This document shows, piece by piece, positions 45,604 to 57,346 of a stretch of 64,000 nucleotides of DNA. The stretch lies in contig NC_039366.1 in the NCBI RefSeq assembly GCF_003573695.1, positions 165,802,339 through 165,866,338 of the forward strand, read 5' to 3'. The notes below the pieces were generated by a model that searched no databases, was not told where the DNA came from, and saw only the letters and a list, made by a program, of their open reading frames with translations. Position 1 is the first letter of the stretch; each line of letters opens with the position of its first letter. The position numbers and the translations under genes are program-made. This DNA is from Papaver somniferum. Lineage: Eukaryota; Streptophyta; Magnoliopsida; Ranunculales; Papaveraceae.

Positions 45604-45829
45604 GGGCACTCGTGTATAAGGGAACCTGGGTGTAGTTAGTATTGTTAGTATGTGTTTGGCACATGTGCTATTCTGATGCCCTAATAAGTATCAAGTTTGT
45701 ATTCCTCTTTGAATTAGTGAATAGAATTTGTGTGTTGTTTTCCCTCAATTGAGGTTTATCCTTCATTTTCATAGTGTAGATCATGTGGATCTGAGTCTGA
45801 TTATCCATTTGTAGTGTAGATCACTACAT
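45604..45829. other. Unidentified 226-bp segment between 72-bp direct repeats
   Basis: Not part of the 5' LTR of the same element. The direct repeats on both sides (AAGAATTGTAAGAGATAAAT ... GAATAATATA) are much longer than a target duplication. It begins GGGCACTCGTG and ends GATCACTACAT, with no clear inverted termini. It could be a small unknown insertion accompanied by a tandem duplication of LTR sequence. Confidence 0.5.
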
Positions 45830-45900
45830 AAGAATTGTAGGAGATAAATTTGTTAGCTCTTTCTAACAACTAATTAGATTCACAAGTTCAGAATAATATA

Positions 45901-46172
45901 ATCCCTCTATTCCACTTTAGATGGGGGTTTATAGTTGTTTTCTAGTTCCAAAATACTTAAGCTTTTTTATCTTGAGGGTTTTTATTTTTTCCACAAAACT
46001 ACCAAAAACACCCTTGGATTTTGTCTTGGAACCATAAATTTGTTTTTAAACATAGCAAAAATTGATGTTTAAAGACTTTTTTATGGACACATATAGGAAA
46101 ATTTAGTTTCTTTCGTTTTCCTTAATCTGCTCGGAAACTCCAAAACCCTCATCTAAAGTGGAACGAATGGAG
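45901..46172. mobile_element. Stowaway-like MITE
   Basis: Left terminus ATCCCTCTATTCCACTTTAG and right terminus, reverse complement, ACTCCATTCGTTCCACTTTAG without its first bases: inverted repeats of about 24 bp with few mismatches, resembling the CTCCCTCCGTTCC ends of plant Stowaway (Tc1/mariner) elements. TA dinucleotides flank it at 45899-45900 and 46173-46174. About 272 bp, AT-rich, no coding capacity. Mobilised in trans by a mariner-like transposase that is not in this window. Confidence 0.75.
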
Positions 46173-46200
46173 TATATAAAAACTCCCCAAATATCCAACA

Positions 46201-46354
46201 TCTTCAAAATTGAAAATATATTGTTGGTATCATAGAGTACCAAAAGAAAACACTTCAGAAAAAAAATTTAGCTTCATGATTAAACATCACGTAACTACAT
46301 ATATTAAACACTTTGGTACCATATATGAAATAATACATCATGTAAGTACAACTT
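46201..46354. other. Unassigned 154 bp after the family 2 3' LTR
   Basis: Contains TTGGTATCATAGAG near 46217-46230, which resembles a PBS but is not preceded by an LTR end in CA and is not followed by gag. Nothing else is recognisable. Confidence 0.4.
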
Positions 46355-49156
46355 TGGGAACAATGGGCTTACCAAAATACACCACCAACTTTTTATTAGG
46401 CAACATGTATGGACAAAACCTAAATACAATTCCGAGAGTTCAACTTAATGAATCTCAATCAAGGAATAATATCCAGAGTTATATCTCTTTCTGTCACAAT
46501 CAGAAAGTTTACAGAACCAAATACGTGAACCTGATTTGCGTGTGAGAGTTCTTGAACGATCTCAAAAATCAATATCCAAGAATCAATCAAGTCGTATCCA
46601 ACAAACAAGGATGGATGTATCTATTTTGATTGATTTACGTACAACCTGTGATATTTTAATTATAAAGATATATAAACAATATAATGCGGAAAAATAAATA
46701 ATACAGACACCAAAATTTTTGTTAAGGAGGAAACCGCAAATGCACAAAAACCCCGGTACCTAGTACAGATTGAACACCAAATTGTATTACGCGGCTATAG
46801 ACACTAACCTAATACCAATTAACTTCGGACCATAATGTAGTTGAAACCGAATTAAACCCTCACAACAGTTCAGTTACAGTCGCACTCCTTAATCCTCTTG
46901 AATTCCAGCAGGACTCCATGCAAATGGTTCCCTTAGCTAACGTCCTTTACAGCCTCAAAGTTGCTTCAACTCTATTGAAGAGTTTAAACCAATCTTTCTC
47001 CCATAGATAATCCTATATGTGTGATTTTCTCTTTGATCGTAGATCAAGGTGAAATAGGAAATCAACAACAATATACAAAATCTAGCTAACCTCAAAATCA
47101 GCTGGACTTATGCTACCCGAAGTGCAACCTAGATTGTTATTCACCCCACAAGTATTAAACCTGTGGAATCAATCAAACTCTGAGACAAAGATAACTTTTA
47201 TGATTTTTATCTATCTTGTTCAAGTGAGCAGCTCAACAATCGAACACGATCAGGATACTCGATCTATCAAGATAAAAAATAACTGGACCTGGCTTCACGA
47301 ATCCCTATGAAGTATTTTTATTCGCTAAACCCTAAAGGGGTTTTAGGAAGAGGCGACCCTAGTTTACAACTAGGACACACAAGAAGTAGTGTCGGGATTC
47401 AAAAATCCATGTTGTTTAAGATTCCACTTTTATAGACTTTTAAAGCATGGGTTGCTTTAGTTTTAAGCTAAGATAGCTTTGGAACCAAGCAAACAATATC
47501 CACCAAGCTAAGATAACTACAACTTTGAAAACACTTGGGGTATCAAAGATACACCACCAACTTTTTAATAGGCAACATGTACGGAAAAACCTAAATACAA
47601 ATCCGAGAGTTCAGCTTAATGAATCTCAATGAAAGAATAATATTAAGAGTTATATCTCTTTCTCTAATAATCAGAAAGTTTACAGAACCAAATACCAGAA
47701 CCTGATTTGCATGTGAGAGTTCTTGGACGATCTCAAAAATCAATATCCAAGAATCAGTCAAGTTGTATCCAAAAAATAAGGATTGATGAATCTTTTTTTT
47801 TTTGATGCCTTAGACTAATGGTCTCAGACTACATCCAAACCCCTTAAATTGAAGTGGATTTCAGAAATTACGGGGTTCGAACCCCTACCTCCGCAGTGGG
47901 AGGGAACATGCCAACCATCGGGCCACTTGGTGATTGGCAAGGATTGATGAATCTACTTTGATTGATTTATGTATAACCTGTGATATTTAAATTATAATGA
48001 TATATAAACAGTATAACGTGGAAAAGGAAATAACACAGACACCAGAAATTTTGTTAACGAGGAAACCGCAAATGCAGAAAAACCCCGGGACCTAGTCCAG
48101 ATTGAACACCAAACTGTATTAAGGCGCTACAAACACTAGCATACTACCAATTAACTTTCGACTGGAATGTAGTTGAGACCGAACTAAACCCTCATAGCAA
48201 CTCAGTTACAGTAGCGCTCCTTACGCCTCTTGATCCCATCAGGACTTCGTGCAAATGATTCCCTTAGTTGACGCCCTTTACATCCTAACATTTGTTTCAA
48301 CTCAATCGAAGACTTTAAACCAATCTGCCTCTAATATACAAGCATATATGCGTGATTTCCTTTTTGATCGTAGATTAAGGTGAGACTAGAAATCCATAAC
48401 AATAAACAAAGTCTAGATAACCTCAAAATCCGGACTTATGCTACCTGAAGTGCATCCTAGAATTATTATTCACCTCACAAGTATTAAACCTGTGGAGTCA
48501 ATCAAACTATGAGAAGAAGAGAACTTTTATGATTTTTATATTTCTTGTTCAAGTGAGCAGCTCAACAATCGAACAAGATCTGGATACTCGAGTTATCAAG
48601 ATAAACAATAGATGGACCTGGCTTCAGGAATCCCTTTGAAATCTTTTTAGTCGCTAAACCCTAAAAGGGTTATAGAAACATGGCGATTCTAGTTTACAAC
48701 TTGGACACACAAGAAGTAGTGTTGGGATTCGAAAATCACAGTTGTTTGAGGCTCCCCTTTTATAGACTTTCAAACCAAAGGTTGCTTTAGGTTTAAGCTT
48801 AGATAAATTTGGAAACAAGCAAACAATATCCACCAATCTAAGATGACCACAACTTTGAAAACACTGGGGGTACCAAAATATACCACCAACTTTTTCTTAG
48901 GAAACATGTATGGACAAGTACCCTAAATACAATTCCGAGATTTCAACTTAATGAATCTTAATCAAGGAATAATATTCAGAGTTATATCTCTTTCTCTCAC
49001 AATCATAAAGTTTACAGAAACGAATACGAGTACCCGATTTGCGTGTGAGAGCTCTTAGACGATCTCAAAAAATCAATATCCAAGAATCAATTAAGTCGTA
49101 TCCAAAACAAGGGTGGATGTATATACTTTGACTGATTTACATACAACATGTGATAT
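46355..49156 (-). repeat. Tandem array of truncated family 1b LTRs
   Basis: Three successive LTR starts (plus-strand view): TGGGAACAATGGGCTTACC at 46355, TGAAAACACTTGGGGTATC at 47536 and TGAAAACACTGGGGGTACC at 48856. The first two units stop at the same LTR position (AATATCCACC) and are joined by the same short linker (near CTAAGATAACTACAACTT and CTAAGATGACCACAACTT). The lengths are about 1181 and 1159 bp once the SINE is subtracted; the third is cut at 49156. Identical junctions show tandem duplication of one rearranged unit, not independent insertions. Frames in this stretch are not genes. Confidence 0.75.
47794..47938 (-). mobile_element. tRNA-derived SINE with 16-bp target duplication
   Basis: On the minus strand it has an A-box-like TGGCCCGATGGTTGGC (near 47925-47907), a B box GGTTCGAACCC (near 47885-47873), a non-tRNA body and an A-rich tail (plus-strand T run at 47793-47803). 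Direct repeats AAGGATTGATGAATCT at 47778-47793 and 47939-47954 are the target duplication. Pol III would transcribe it, and a LINE would mobilise it. It inserted in the second unit of the LTR array, so it is younger than that array or at least than that unit. Confidence 0.85.
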
Positions 49157-51343
49157 TCCGAGAGTTCAACTTAATGAATCTCAATCAGGAATTACAAAAA
49201 GAGTTTATATCTCTTTCTCTCACAATCAATATGTATTCAGAAACAAGTCTGTCAACCTGATTATACCGTGAGAGTACTTGGACGATTTCAAATATCAATA
49301 TCCAAGATTAATCAGGTTGTATCCAAAAATTACGATGGACGTATCTACTTTGAATAATTTACGTACAACCTGTGATATTTTAATTATAAAGATAAACAAT
49401 ATAATGCGGAAAAATAAATAACACAGACGCCGGAAATTTTGTTAATGAGGAAACCGCAAATGCAGAAAAACCCTGGGACCTTGTCCAGATTTGAAACCAA
49501 ACTGTATTAATCCGCTACAGACACTAACATACTATCAAAATTCGGACTGGAATGTAATTGATACAGAATCTACCGTCACAACGATTCAGTTACAATTTCG
49601 CTCCTTATGCCTCTTGAATCCCGCAAGACTCTGCGCAATTTATTCCCTTAGCTGACGATTTTACAACCTATGAGTTGATTCAACTTAATTGAAGACTTTA
49701 AACCAATCTGCCTCCCAAAGAAAATCCTATATGTGATTTCTGTTCTGATCAAAGATCGAGGTGAAATATGAAATCGATAGCAATAGAAAATTCTATCAAA
49801 CCTCAGAATCCGGTACTTACGACTACCTAAGAACAGTCTGGATTTTTATTCACCTCACAAGTAATTCCTACTCCGATTTCAACAAAAAATCATTATCGAG
49901 GAATATACCTGTAGAATCACAAAGTCTGAGACAAAGAAATTTGCGATATCTATATATCTCTCTTGTTGGAGCTAAAGGCTCAACAATCAATAACAAGATC
50001 AGGATACACGAACTATCAAGATAACTATAGTTGGACCTGGTTTCACGAATCCCTAGGTGAAGTCTTTCTAGTCACTAAACCTAAAAAGGTTTAAAGGAGA
50101 GGACGAATCTAGTTGACAACTAGGACACACAAAAATAGTGTCGGGGATTCAAAAATCCCAGTTGCTTGAGGTTATCCTTATATAGACTTTCAAGGTCAAG
50201 GTTGTTTTAGATTAAGCTAAGGTCACTTTGGAATCAAGCAATCAATAATCACCATTAGATAAAAACCCTGATTTATGATTAAAATAATAGAATATACACT
50301 CTGGTTAGGATGAACCGTAACCGAACCATGTATAATGACTTGTTCATGAAAGGTTAATCGAAACTAGCCAGACAAACGATAAGCCTAACCATTTTCATAT
50401 AACACTTTAAGACTTAAAATTGAGTCATAATCATAGGTTATAATGTACTCAAATATGTCTAAATGGTGTTTTAAAGAGTTGTTCAAATGCCGATTATCTC
50501 ATAGAAATAATTCTGATGTATCTGAAATATTCGACAGGGTAAGTACGTGCACCTGAAACGTGTATTGTGTTCCTTTTCGGTTTAGAAACCAACATATCTT
50601 TCCCTATTTGCATACTAGGTATATGTACCATCCTGGTTCACAAGTCAACAAAAATTTTAAGGTGTGCATACTGGGTATGCGTACCAAAAGTCGTTGCCGA
50701 ACTATATCTACGCGCGGTACGTGTACTGGGTACATGTACTGCGGATCCTTACCTATAACAATTATGCTAGTATTTGAACTGGTATACATATTGTCCTGTA
50801 TCCAGATTTACAGTAGTTCTAAATCTCTCTAATAAATAATTTTAAACACTACCGAATAACATCAATGACACATATTACTGTTCCAAGCTATTTTCAAATG
50901 ATTAAATATTGAATCATAATTTAGGTCATAGACAATAAGTTGTTCCAAACCAAAATTCATCAAGTATGAACAAATGTTCTTAAGCTTAGTCAACATATTT
51001 CGAGGATGATTAACAAGATAAACTTGACCCAAAATTTCTGTGATGCATGTAATGTCTAATTTTGTCATGCGACATTGTCTCATAGATATAAAGGTGAAAA
51101 CTTGAGAAATAGGTGGTTCAGTCTTGGCTTACCTTTTGTTGATGAAGTTATCCAAAATCTTCGGTTGATCTTCGCCTTCAAACGGTAGAACGCAGTGATG
51201 TCTGATACTCAACTACACACTTCTATGATAATCCGAGACTTGATTAAATGTAGACTAGAAATCAAGATAGTTTTGATCAACTAAATTTGACAACAAGCTT
51301 GAGATATCAACACTTGTGAGTTCGACCGAGCAAGGCTCTAACA
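49157..51343 (-). repeat. 3' LTR of element C2 (2187 bp)
   Basis: Ends on the plus strand with CGAGCAAGGCTCTAACA at 51343, followed by the PPT complement ATCTTCCCCTTTGTC. Its left end lacks the first ~80 bp of the LTR and joins the array at 49156/49157. The U3 array at 50540-50760 has cores such as ACTGGGTATGCGTACC. Confidence 0.75.
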
Positions 51344-52431
51344 ATCTTCCCCTTTGTCAATTTTAGTGACAAAACTATAAATACATGTGGATTACAAAAT
51401 AAAGTTTTAAAACTCCAGAATCCATCATGCTTGATTTCCTTGGTTCTCCAACTCCTTGAATTTTTCGTTACTTCAAGTTGCAATGATTCTGGACATGTTC
51501 AACTCAGCATCGTTATTATTGAAGATCCATAATGATAACAACTTTAAAAATAAATATCCACAATCATTGTTATACAAACACACAATATTATTATCTTTTT
51601 CATAGTTCAATTGTATCACAACTTCGAAGTAATACTACGTTTATATGTTTCTCCCCCTTAGTCGATACTTCTATATTTTGCATAATAGGTGAAACCTATA
51701 AATGTTGATTCACTCCCCCTTACATAATGATCCACAAACCATATGTATGTAGTGCAAAACTACTAATTAATTATCCCCTTTTTTGTCAATAAAAATTGGA
51801 AAAGGTACGAAAATAATGGGATCGTAATGAATTCTATCAAAATATGCTTCAAGACTTAAAAGGAACACATATCAACTTGAATTTAGATGATGTCACAGAG
51901 TATAAAATACTTACCGCCTCATCTAGGAGATTTAAGATACAAGCATCCCCTGTATATTCCATGTCCACTTTCCCTACAAAGATATAAAAATAAGCACAAG
52001 TTCAATAAAGAACACTCCCTCATTTGATGTCATTCCCAAGAGAACAACATGATTGACCTTACTATGTATCCTAGACAATTTAATCGATATGACTCAATAT
52101 AAGAAACTCTTACGGAGTTGATAATGCAGTAATTACACAAGAGTGTAACCATGAGTAGATCAATACTGCGAAAGATTCTCACAAAGCTTGTTCTAATTTT
52201 AGTTCATAATACTTAATAGATTTAACTTTTGAGCATATATGAGATATCAGTTCGATTTAAAAAGAGCAAAGGACGCATATATCTCATAAGACTTTACAAT
52301 ACGTAAAACCAATAATGATTAGATATTGCAGGTTCATCTTCCAAAAACTTTAGAATTTATATAAATAAATCTAAGAACATGCAAGATAAAAATTGTTGGA
52401 AATGGTTTGTGTATTCACAATATATGCTATA
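51344..52431 (-). other. Element C2 3' non-coding region
   Basis: PPT complement at 51344-51358, then two further purine-box complements (CTCCCCCTTAGTC near 51653, ACTCCCCCTTACAT near 51714). Homologous to the 3' regions of elements B and E. No ORF is supported. Confidence 0.65.
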
Positions 52432-52746
52432 TCAAACCCTAGTTATCCTTGTCGAACAAAAGAATAAATTCTTACAAAAAATTTCCTTGTACTTAAGATC
52501 CTTGAAAAATTCTTTATCATCTTCGAACTCCTTATCAATAAAAGGCATAAGAACGTATGGTTCATGAATTAGATAATTAGCTCTTCCAAACCCGTTAGGT
52601 TGTTGTTTGTCAAGTGCTTCTTGTAGCTCAAGAGATTTTTGTAGAATCACTTTCAGTCCCTGTACCTCCATCTTGGTTTTCTTAAGTTCTTCAAGAAGAG
52701 TTTCAAACCTTTGATGATTGGAGCGGTCGGCTCTAGGTTTCTTCAT
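52432..52746 (-). CDS. Element C2 second ORF, 104-aa coiled-coil protein
   Basis: Open frame starting MKKPRADRSNHQ, with a heptad-like stretch (LLEELKKTKMEVQGLKVILQ) and an acidic segment (FIDKEFEDDKEFFKDL). It occupies the same place, just before the 3' non-coding region, as the 122-aa ORF of element B, and like it has a short coiled coil; clear sequence identity between the two is not evident by eye. The last ~20 residues may be non-native. Function unknown. Confidence 0.5.
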   Translation of the reverse strand: MKKPRADRSNHQRFETLLEELKKTKMEVQGLKVILQKSLELQEALDKQQPNGFGRANYLIHEPYVLMPFIDKEFEDDKEFFKDLKYKEIFCKNLFFCSTRITRV

Positions 52747-53455
52747 ATTATTATTTTTCCTTTTAAGTGATGAACCATAAGGATATGATATCTCTTATTC
52801 CTTTCTAGTTGGATGAACATCAACAACCATAGGTGTATAGATTTCACGAGAAGATGTTATACTTGGAGTCTCCATAATTCGTAAGAATAGAATGGATTTG
52901 TGAATAAAATATTTAGCATGCATCGCTTTGGAACAATAGTAGTTCTCGTACTAGAAAATTACATAAAACCGTAGAAGAATGAAATGTCACTTTTATCCTT
53001 CTTTAAGTTTCTACATAGGTCGAACTTTTCAATACCAATACTTGAGACATAGATTAAGATGAACATGTTGGTTGATTACACAAAACCTTGGTTGACCTGT
53101 GTCATTCTTGACTATATCGAAATTTCAATACCCACAGACAGTGTACAGTGATAGCATCAATTCATAATTATAAATGACGCATATGAGAATAAATTTACAT
53201 AAAATCAGTTATGTAACCGATTTATGACCAGATACAATTATCCTAGACTAATTTGATGGAGCAAGGCTCAAAAAGAAAATAAAAATTTATTCTCTTTAAG
53301 AGATGGAAAGACAGCGCAAGTAGTCTCATTCTATCAACGAGTGTTAAAAGATGGAAATACAAGTAATAAATATTCAAGTTTGAACCAAAACCCTAATGTG
53401 CACGGTCATTGTCTGTTTTAAGGGCACATGAGACAAGATTCACATTTCAACATAA

Positions 53456-54950
53456 TTAAATAGTGTTGAGGTGAGCATTGGAGTGCTCACCACTAGGTTC
53501 CTGCACGGAATTTGTAATACCCTTCTTTATGAAACGTTTAGACCCGACTCTTCTCTTCATTTGAGATTTTACCTTTTTCTTTGAAACATTCAATCTTTTA
53601 GGAGAAGAAGAGTTAACTTTAAATACCTCAGGATTAGACTTTTGAACAAGTTTAAGCACATTTGCCAAACGACCATAGCCCTCTGTTGCAGTTTGTTGAC
53701 ATACCTTAGTTTGTGTTTGTACTTAAAACATTATGTGAGTCTGTGACCCTCAATGGTACATAAGGACCTGTTGGTTTGTAAATTGATTCAGGAACATCGT
53801 TGGTAGCTAAATAAAGGGTATCTGAAACATTAACAGAGTTTTCATTAATATACGAAAAATCCATTACATCCTCTAATGATTTTGATGAAGAATCATCCAC
53901 CAGATTATCAAGATTGATATGAGTATTGTTATATTCATCAAAATTGATAATTTCTCCCAGGAGTGCTGCACTTGATCTGTCATCCTATTTGGAGTCATAA
54001 TGATCAGATATTTCATCAAGCATTGCAGCAAAACACTAGTTGCCAGTGTATTTTTTACGATTTGGACACTCATAGGAAAAGTGACCGAACACTTTACACT
54101 TGAAGCACTGTGGCATATCCTCATCGTCAGTATCTTTAGAATCTATGTTTTTCACAAGAATACGATTATGTGGCTTAGCTGACGTACGAGATTTTCTCTT
54201 TTGAACCGTTTATTTCTTTTCTTAAGAAGTTCTCTAAATTGTATTGTGATTAATGAGACTGAGTTATCAAGATCTTTATCTGAAAATTCAGGATTAACAG
54301 GATTGTTCACAGAGTTGTCAACACTTTCACTTTTAAGAGTTTCAGTGTTTTTCAGTGCCTCGAACCCAATATCCTTCCCGGATTTGGATTGTAGTTCATG
54401 AGAAAATATCTTCAACTTTCCAACTAAGGTATTTATGGAATGTGTTTCAAGGTTATTTCCTTCCATGATGGCTTGCTTCTTAGACTCGTATTTTATTGGT
54501 AAAGATCGTAGAATTTTCATCACAATGTCCTTTTGGAGAATAGTCTTCCCTAATGCATAACATGCATTAACAATTCCTGACACTTTTTGATTAAACTCAT
54601 CAAACATATGAAGATTTTTCTAGTCAGAATTTAGGTTTTGAAGCCTAGCTTCCTTTTCTGAGGTATCTCCTTAAAATACAGTTTCTAAGATATCCCAAGC
54701 ATCTTTAGTGCACGAAGTCACATGCTGCTGAAGATCTTGGCTTATGCTTTGCAACACTCATATTCTGCTAAATCTTTCCCAACGGTGTTTCCGTCTCTAA
54801 CAACTGTAGGAGGATTGTATCCTATAATTACAAGTTTCCACGTCTTAAAATCACGAGCTTGTAGAAAGGAACACATGAAAATTTCCTCCATAAGTAATTT
54901 GTGCCATCAAAGACTGGCGGTATGTTTATCAAGACTGCACTCTTTTCCAT
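53456..54950 (-). pseudogene. Copia family 1b gag with complete zinc knuckle
   Basis: Probable start ATG 54950 (MEKSAVLINIPPVFDGTNYL), followed by frameshifts and stops. The UBN2 part is clean at 54607-54152: FDEFNQKVSGIVNACYALGK, ILRSLPIKYE, LVGKLKIFSHE. Near 54040-54120 lies an intact CX2CX4HX4C knuckle, C-F-K-C-K-V-F-G-H-F-S-Y-E-C, unlike element E where His is lost. Further downstream are a polar segment (53900-53706) and a basic tail (53668-53456: RLNVSKKKVKSQMKRRVGSK). Nothing resembling protease follows, so the element encodes gag-like proteins only. Confidence 0.75.
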
Positions 54951-54999
54951 ATAATCAGATTGCTACAAACACAGACTTATTAGGTATTTCGAGTGTTTT

Positions 55000-55014
55000 C
55001 CTGCTCTGATACCC
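55000..55014 (-). other. Primer binding site, element C2
   Basis: Minus-strand TGGGTATCAGAGCAG, one inserted G relative to the tRNA-iMet site, two bases inside the LTR end at 55017. Confidence 0.8.
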
Positions 55015-55016
55015 AC

Positions 55017-56277
55017 TGAAAATGCGGGGGTAGCAAAATATACTACCATGTTTTTTTGTTAGGAAACATGTATGGACTAAACTTAAATACAATTCCAAGA
55101 GTTACAACTTAATGAATCTCAATTAGGAATTTTAAGAAGAGTTTATATCTCTTTCTCTCACAATCAATATTATTCGGAAACAAGTTCGTGAACTTATGTA
55201 TACCGTGAGAGTACTTGGAAGATTCCAAAGATCAATATCCAAGATCAATCAAGTCGTATCCAATAATTATGATGGTCGTATCTACTTTGATTGATTTACG
55301 TACAACCTGTGATATTTCAATTATAAAGATAAACAATATAATATGGAAAAACAAAAAACACAGACACCAGAAATTTTGTTAACGAGGAAACCGCAAATGC
55401 AGAAAACCCCTGGGACCTTGTCCATATTTGAACACCAAATTGTATTAAGCCGCTACAAACACTAGCCTAATATCAAAACTTCAAACTGGAATGTAGTTGA
55501 GACCAAATCTACCGTCACAGCGATTCAGTTACAGTCGCGCTCCTTACACCTCTTGAATCCCGTAAGACTCTATGCAATTTATACCCTTAGCTGACATCCT
55601 TTACAGCCTAGGAGTTGCTTCAACTCAATTGAAGACTTTAAACCAATCTGCCTCCCACAGATAAGCCTATATGTGATTTCCGTTCTGATTAAAGATCCAG
55701 GTGAAATAGGAAATCGATTGCAATAGACAAAGTATAGCAAACCTCAAATCCGGTACTTACGACTCCCTAAGAGCATCCTAGATTACTATTCACCTCACAA
55801 GTAAAATTTCTACTACGATTTCAACAAAAAAATCATTACAGAGGAATATACATGTGGCATTGCAAAGTCTGAGACGAAGAACTTTGTGATTTCTATCTAT
55901 CTCGCCTATTGGATCAAAAGGGTCAACAATCAATAACAAGATCAGAATACACGAACTATCAAGCAAAAGATAATTATACTTGGCTTCACGAATCCCTAGG
56001 TGAAGTCTTTTTAGTCGCTAAACCTAAAAAGGTTTAAAGGAGCAGACGATTCTAGTTTACAACTAGGACACACAAGAATAGTCTCAGGGATTTAAAAATA
56101 CCAGTTGCTTGAGGTTCTCCTTACATATCCTTTCAAGGTCAAGGATTTAGCTTTAGAATTAAGCAATCAATAATCACCGTTAGATGAAAAACTTGACTTG
56201 AGATTAACATAACAGAATGGACACTCTGATTAGGATGAAGCATAACCGAACTGTGTATAATGACTTGTCATGAAAAG
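55017..56277 (-). repeat. 5' LTR of element C2, truncated in U3
   Basis: On the plus strand it starts TGAAAATGCGGGGGTAGC and matches 49157-50350. It stops at ATGAAAAG (56277), losing about 1 kb of U3 including the repeat array. Confidence 0.8.
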
Positions 56278-56338
56278 TTTGTCCATACATATTGCTAAGC
56301 GAAATATTGGGTGTGGTTGTTATACCCCCACTTTTTCA
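56278..56338 (+). repeat. 61-bp family 1 LTR terminus in inverted orientation
   Basis: TTTGTCCATACATATTGC to CCCCCACTTTTTCA is the last 61 bp of a family 1 LTR in plus orientation, lying between two minus-strand LTR fragments. It may be the remnant of an inverted LTR deleted by recombination. Confidence 0.7.
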
Positions 56339-57330
56339 GAAATAACACAGACACCAGAAATTTTGTTAACGATGAAACCGCATATGCAGAAAAACCCTGG
56401 GACCTAGTCCATATTTGAACACCACATTATATTAAGACGCTACAGACACTAGCCTACTACAAGTTAACTTCGGACTGAAATGTAGTTGATCCCTAACCAA
56501 GTCTCACATCGATTAAGGTACAATCGCGTTCCTTAGGTCTCTGAAACATGACTGTCTCACACAAATCATATTAGATTTTTCAAGGCAATTTTCACATGAT
56601 CGTTTATTGACTTATTATTTAATTTCCAACAAATAAATTGTTTTCAACTAAACTCGTCAAGAATAATGATGAACCTAGTTAAAGCAAAAAGCTTCCAACA
56701 CATATTTCGAGAAATAGATAAGCGATTTAAACTCAGTCGAAATATCAAATGTGTATAATGTAAAAGTTTATATAGCTATACGAATTAATCTCAATGGGAG
56801 ATAGAATAGAATATACTTCTCAGTGATAGATAAGTTTTAGTATCCACATACCTTTTGTTGATGAAATTCCTCCAAGCTCTCTTCAGTAGATCTTCGTCTT
56901 CAATCGATGAACGTCGTGAAGTCTAAAGCTCAACTACACATTCTATCCAAATTCGAGACATAGCTATAAGTAGACTATAAATCGAGACTTATAGTTTTGA
57001 TCACCTAAATTTGACAAACATGCTTGAGATAGCAAAACTTGCGAGTTCGACCGAGCAGTGCTCTAACAATCTCCCCCTTTGTCAATTTTAGTGACAAAAC
57101 TATCAGTACATATGTATTAAAAAATAAATAAACTTTGTAGCTTCTCATCCAACATGCTTGATTTCCTTGGTTCTTCAACACTCCTTGAATTCTTCGTGTC
57201 ACTTCAAGTACTCCAGTGATTCTGAACAGTTGTTCTCAATTATTGTTATACGGTGTCATAGTATTATTACACAACATCAAATTTCAATTGTATCACAACT
57301 TTGACAATAATACTATGGTGATATGTATCT

Positions 57331-57346
57331 CCCCCCCCCCCCCCCC
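57331..57346. repeat. Run of 16 cytosines
   Basis: It replaces the CCCCCTTAGTC of other copies. Either slippage expansion or an assembly or polishing artefact. Confidence 0.6.

Larger units (their letters stand above)
6927..46200 (+). mobile_element. Copia family 2 element, host of two nested stacks
   Basis: A single element now spread over 39 kb. Parts in order: 5' LTR 6927-7331, PBS 7333-7344, gag 7382-7687, solo LTR insertion 7688-18269, rest of gag and protease 18275-19204, PPT 19421-19431, start of 3' LTR 19433-19687, insertion of element E 19688-45465, rest of 3' LTR 45466-46200. Flanks TTTTC (6922-6926) and TCTTC (46201-46205) are a plausible target duplication with one mismatch. Gag reads on across the first insertion and the LTR reads on across the second, which proves the order of events. 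Integrase and reverse transcriptase are missing between protease and PPT. Confidence 0.75.
45466..46200 (+). repeat. 3' LTR of copia family 2, second part, with insertions
   Basis: Continues the LTR from 19687, matching 7180-7331, and ends ATATCCAACA at 46200. It is enlarged by a MITE (45901-46172) and by an unexplained 226-bp segment (45604-45829) lying between two copies of a 72-bp LTR stretch (about 45532-45603 and 45829-45900). Confidence 0.7.
48856..56277 (-). mobile_element. Copia family 1b element C2
   Basis: Minus-strand element: 5' LTR (truncated) 55017-56277, PBS near 55000-55014, gag 54950-53456, second ORF 52746-52432, 3' non-coding region 52431-51344 and 3' LTR 51343-49157, with array unit 48856-49156 perhaps its original U5 end. 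No protease, integrase or reverse transcriptase. The target duplication cannot be found because both outer ends are rearranged. Confidence 0.75.

Noticed and set aside
46217..46230. Primer binding site (TTGGTATCATAGAG)
   Set aside because: No LTR end in CA precedes it and no gag follows; it has an extra base within the match.
46210..46545. 111-codon plus frame
   Set aside because: It runs from unassigned DNA into LTR sequence across an element boundary.
47860..47930. A functional tRNA gene
   Set aside because: A and B boxes are present but no cloverleaf can be folded over the interval, and the A tail plus 16-bp duplication show a SINE.
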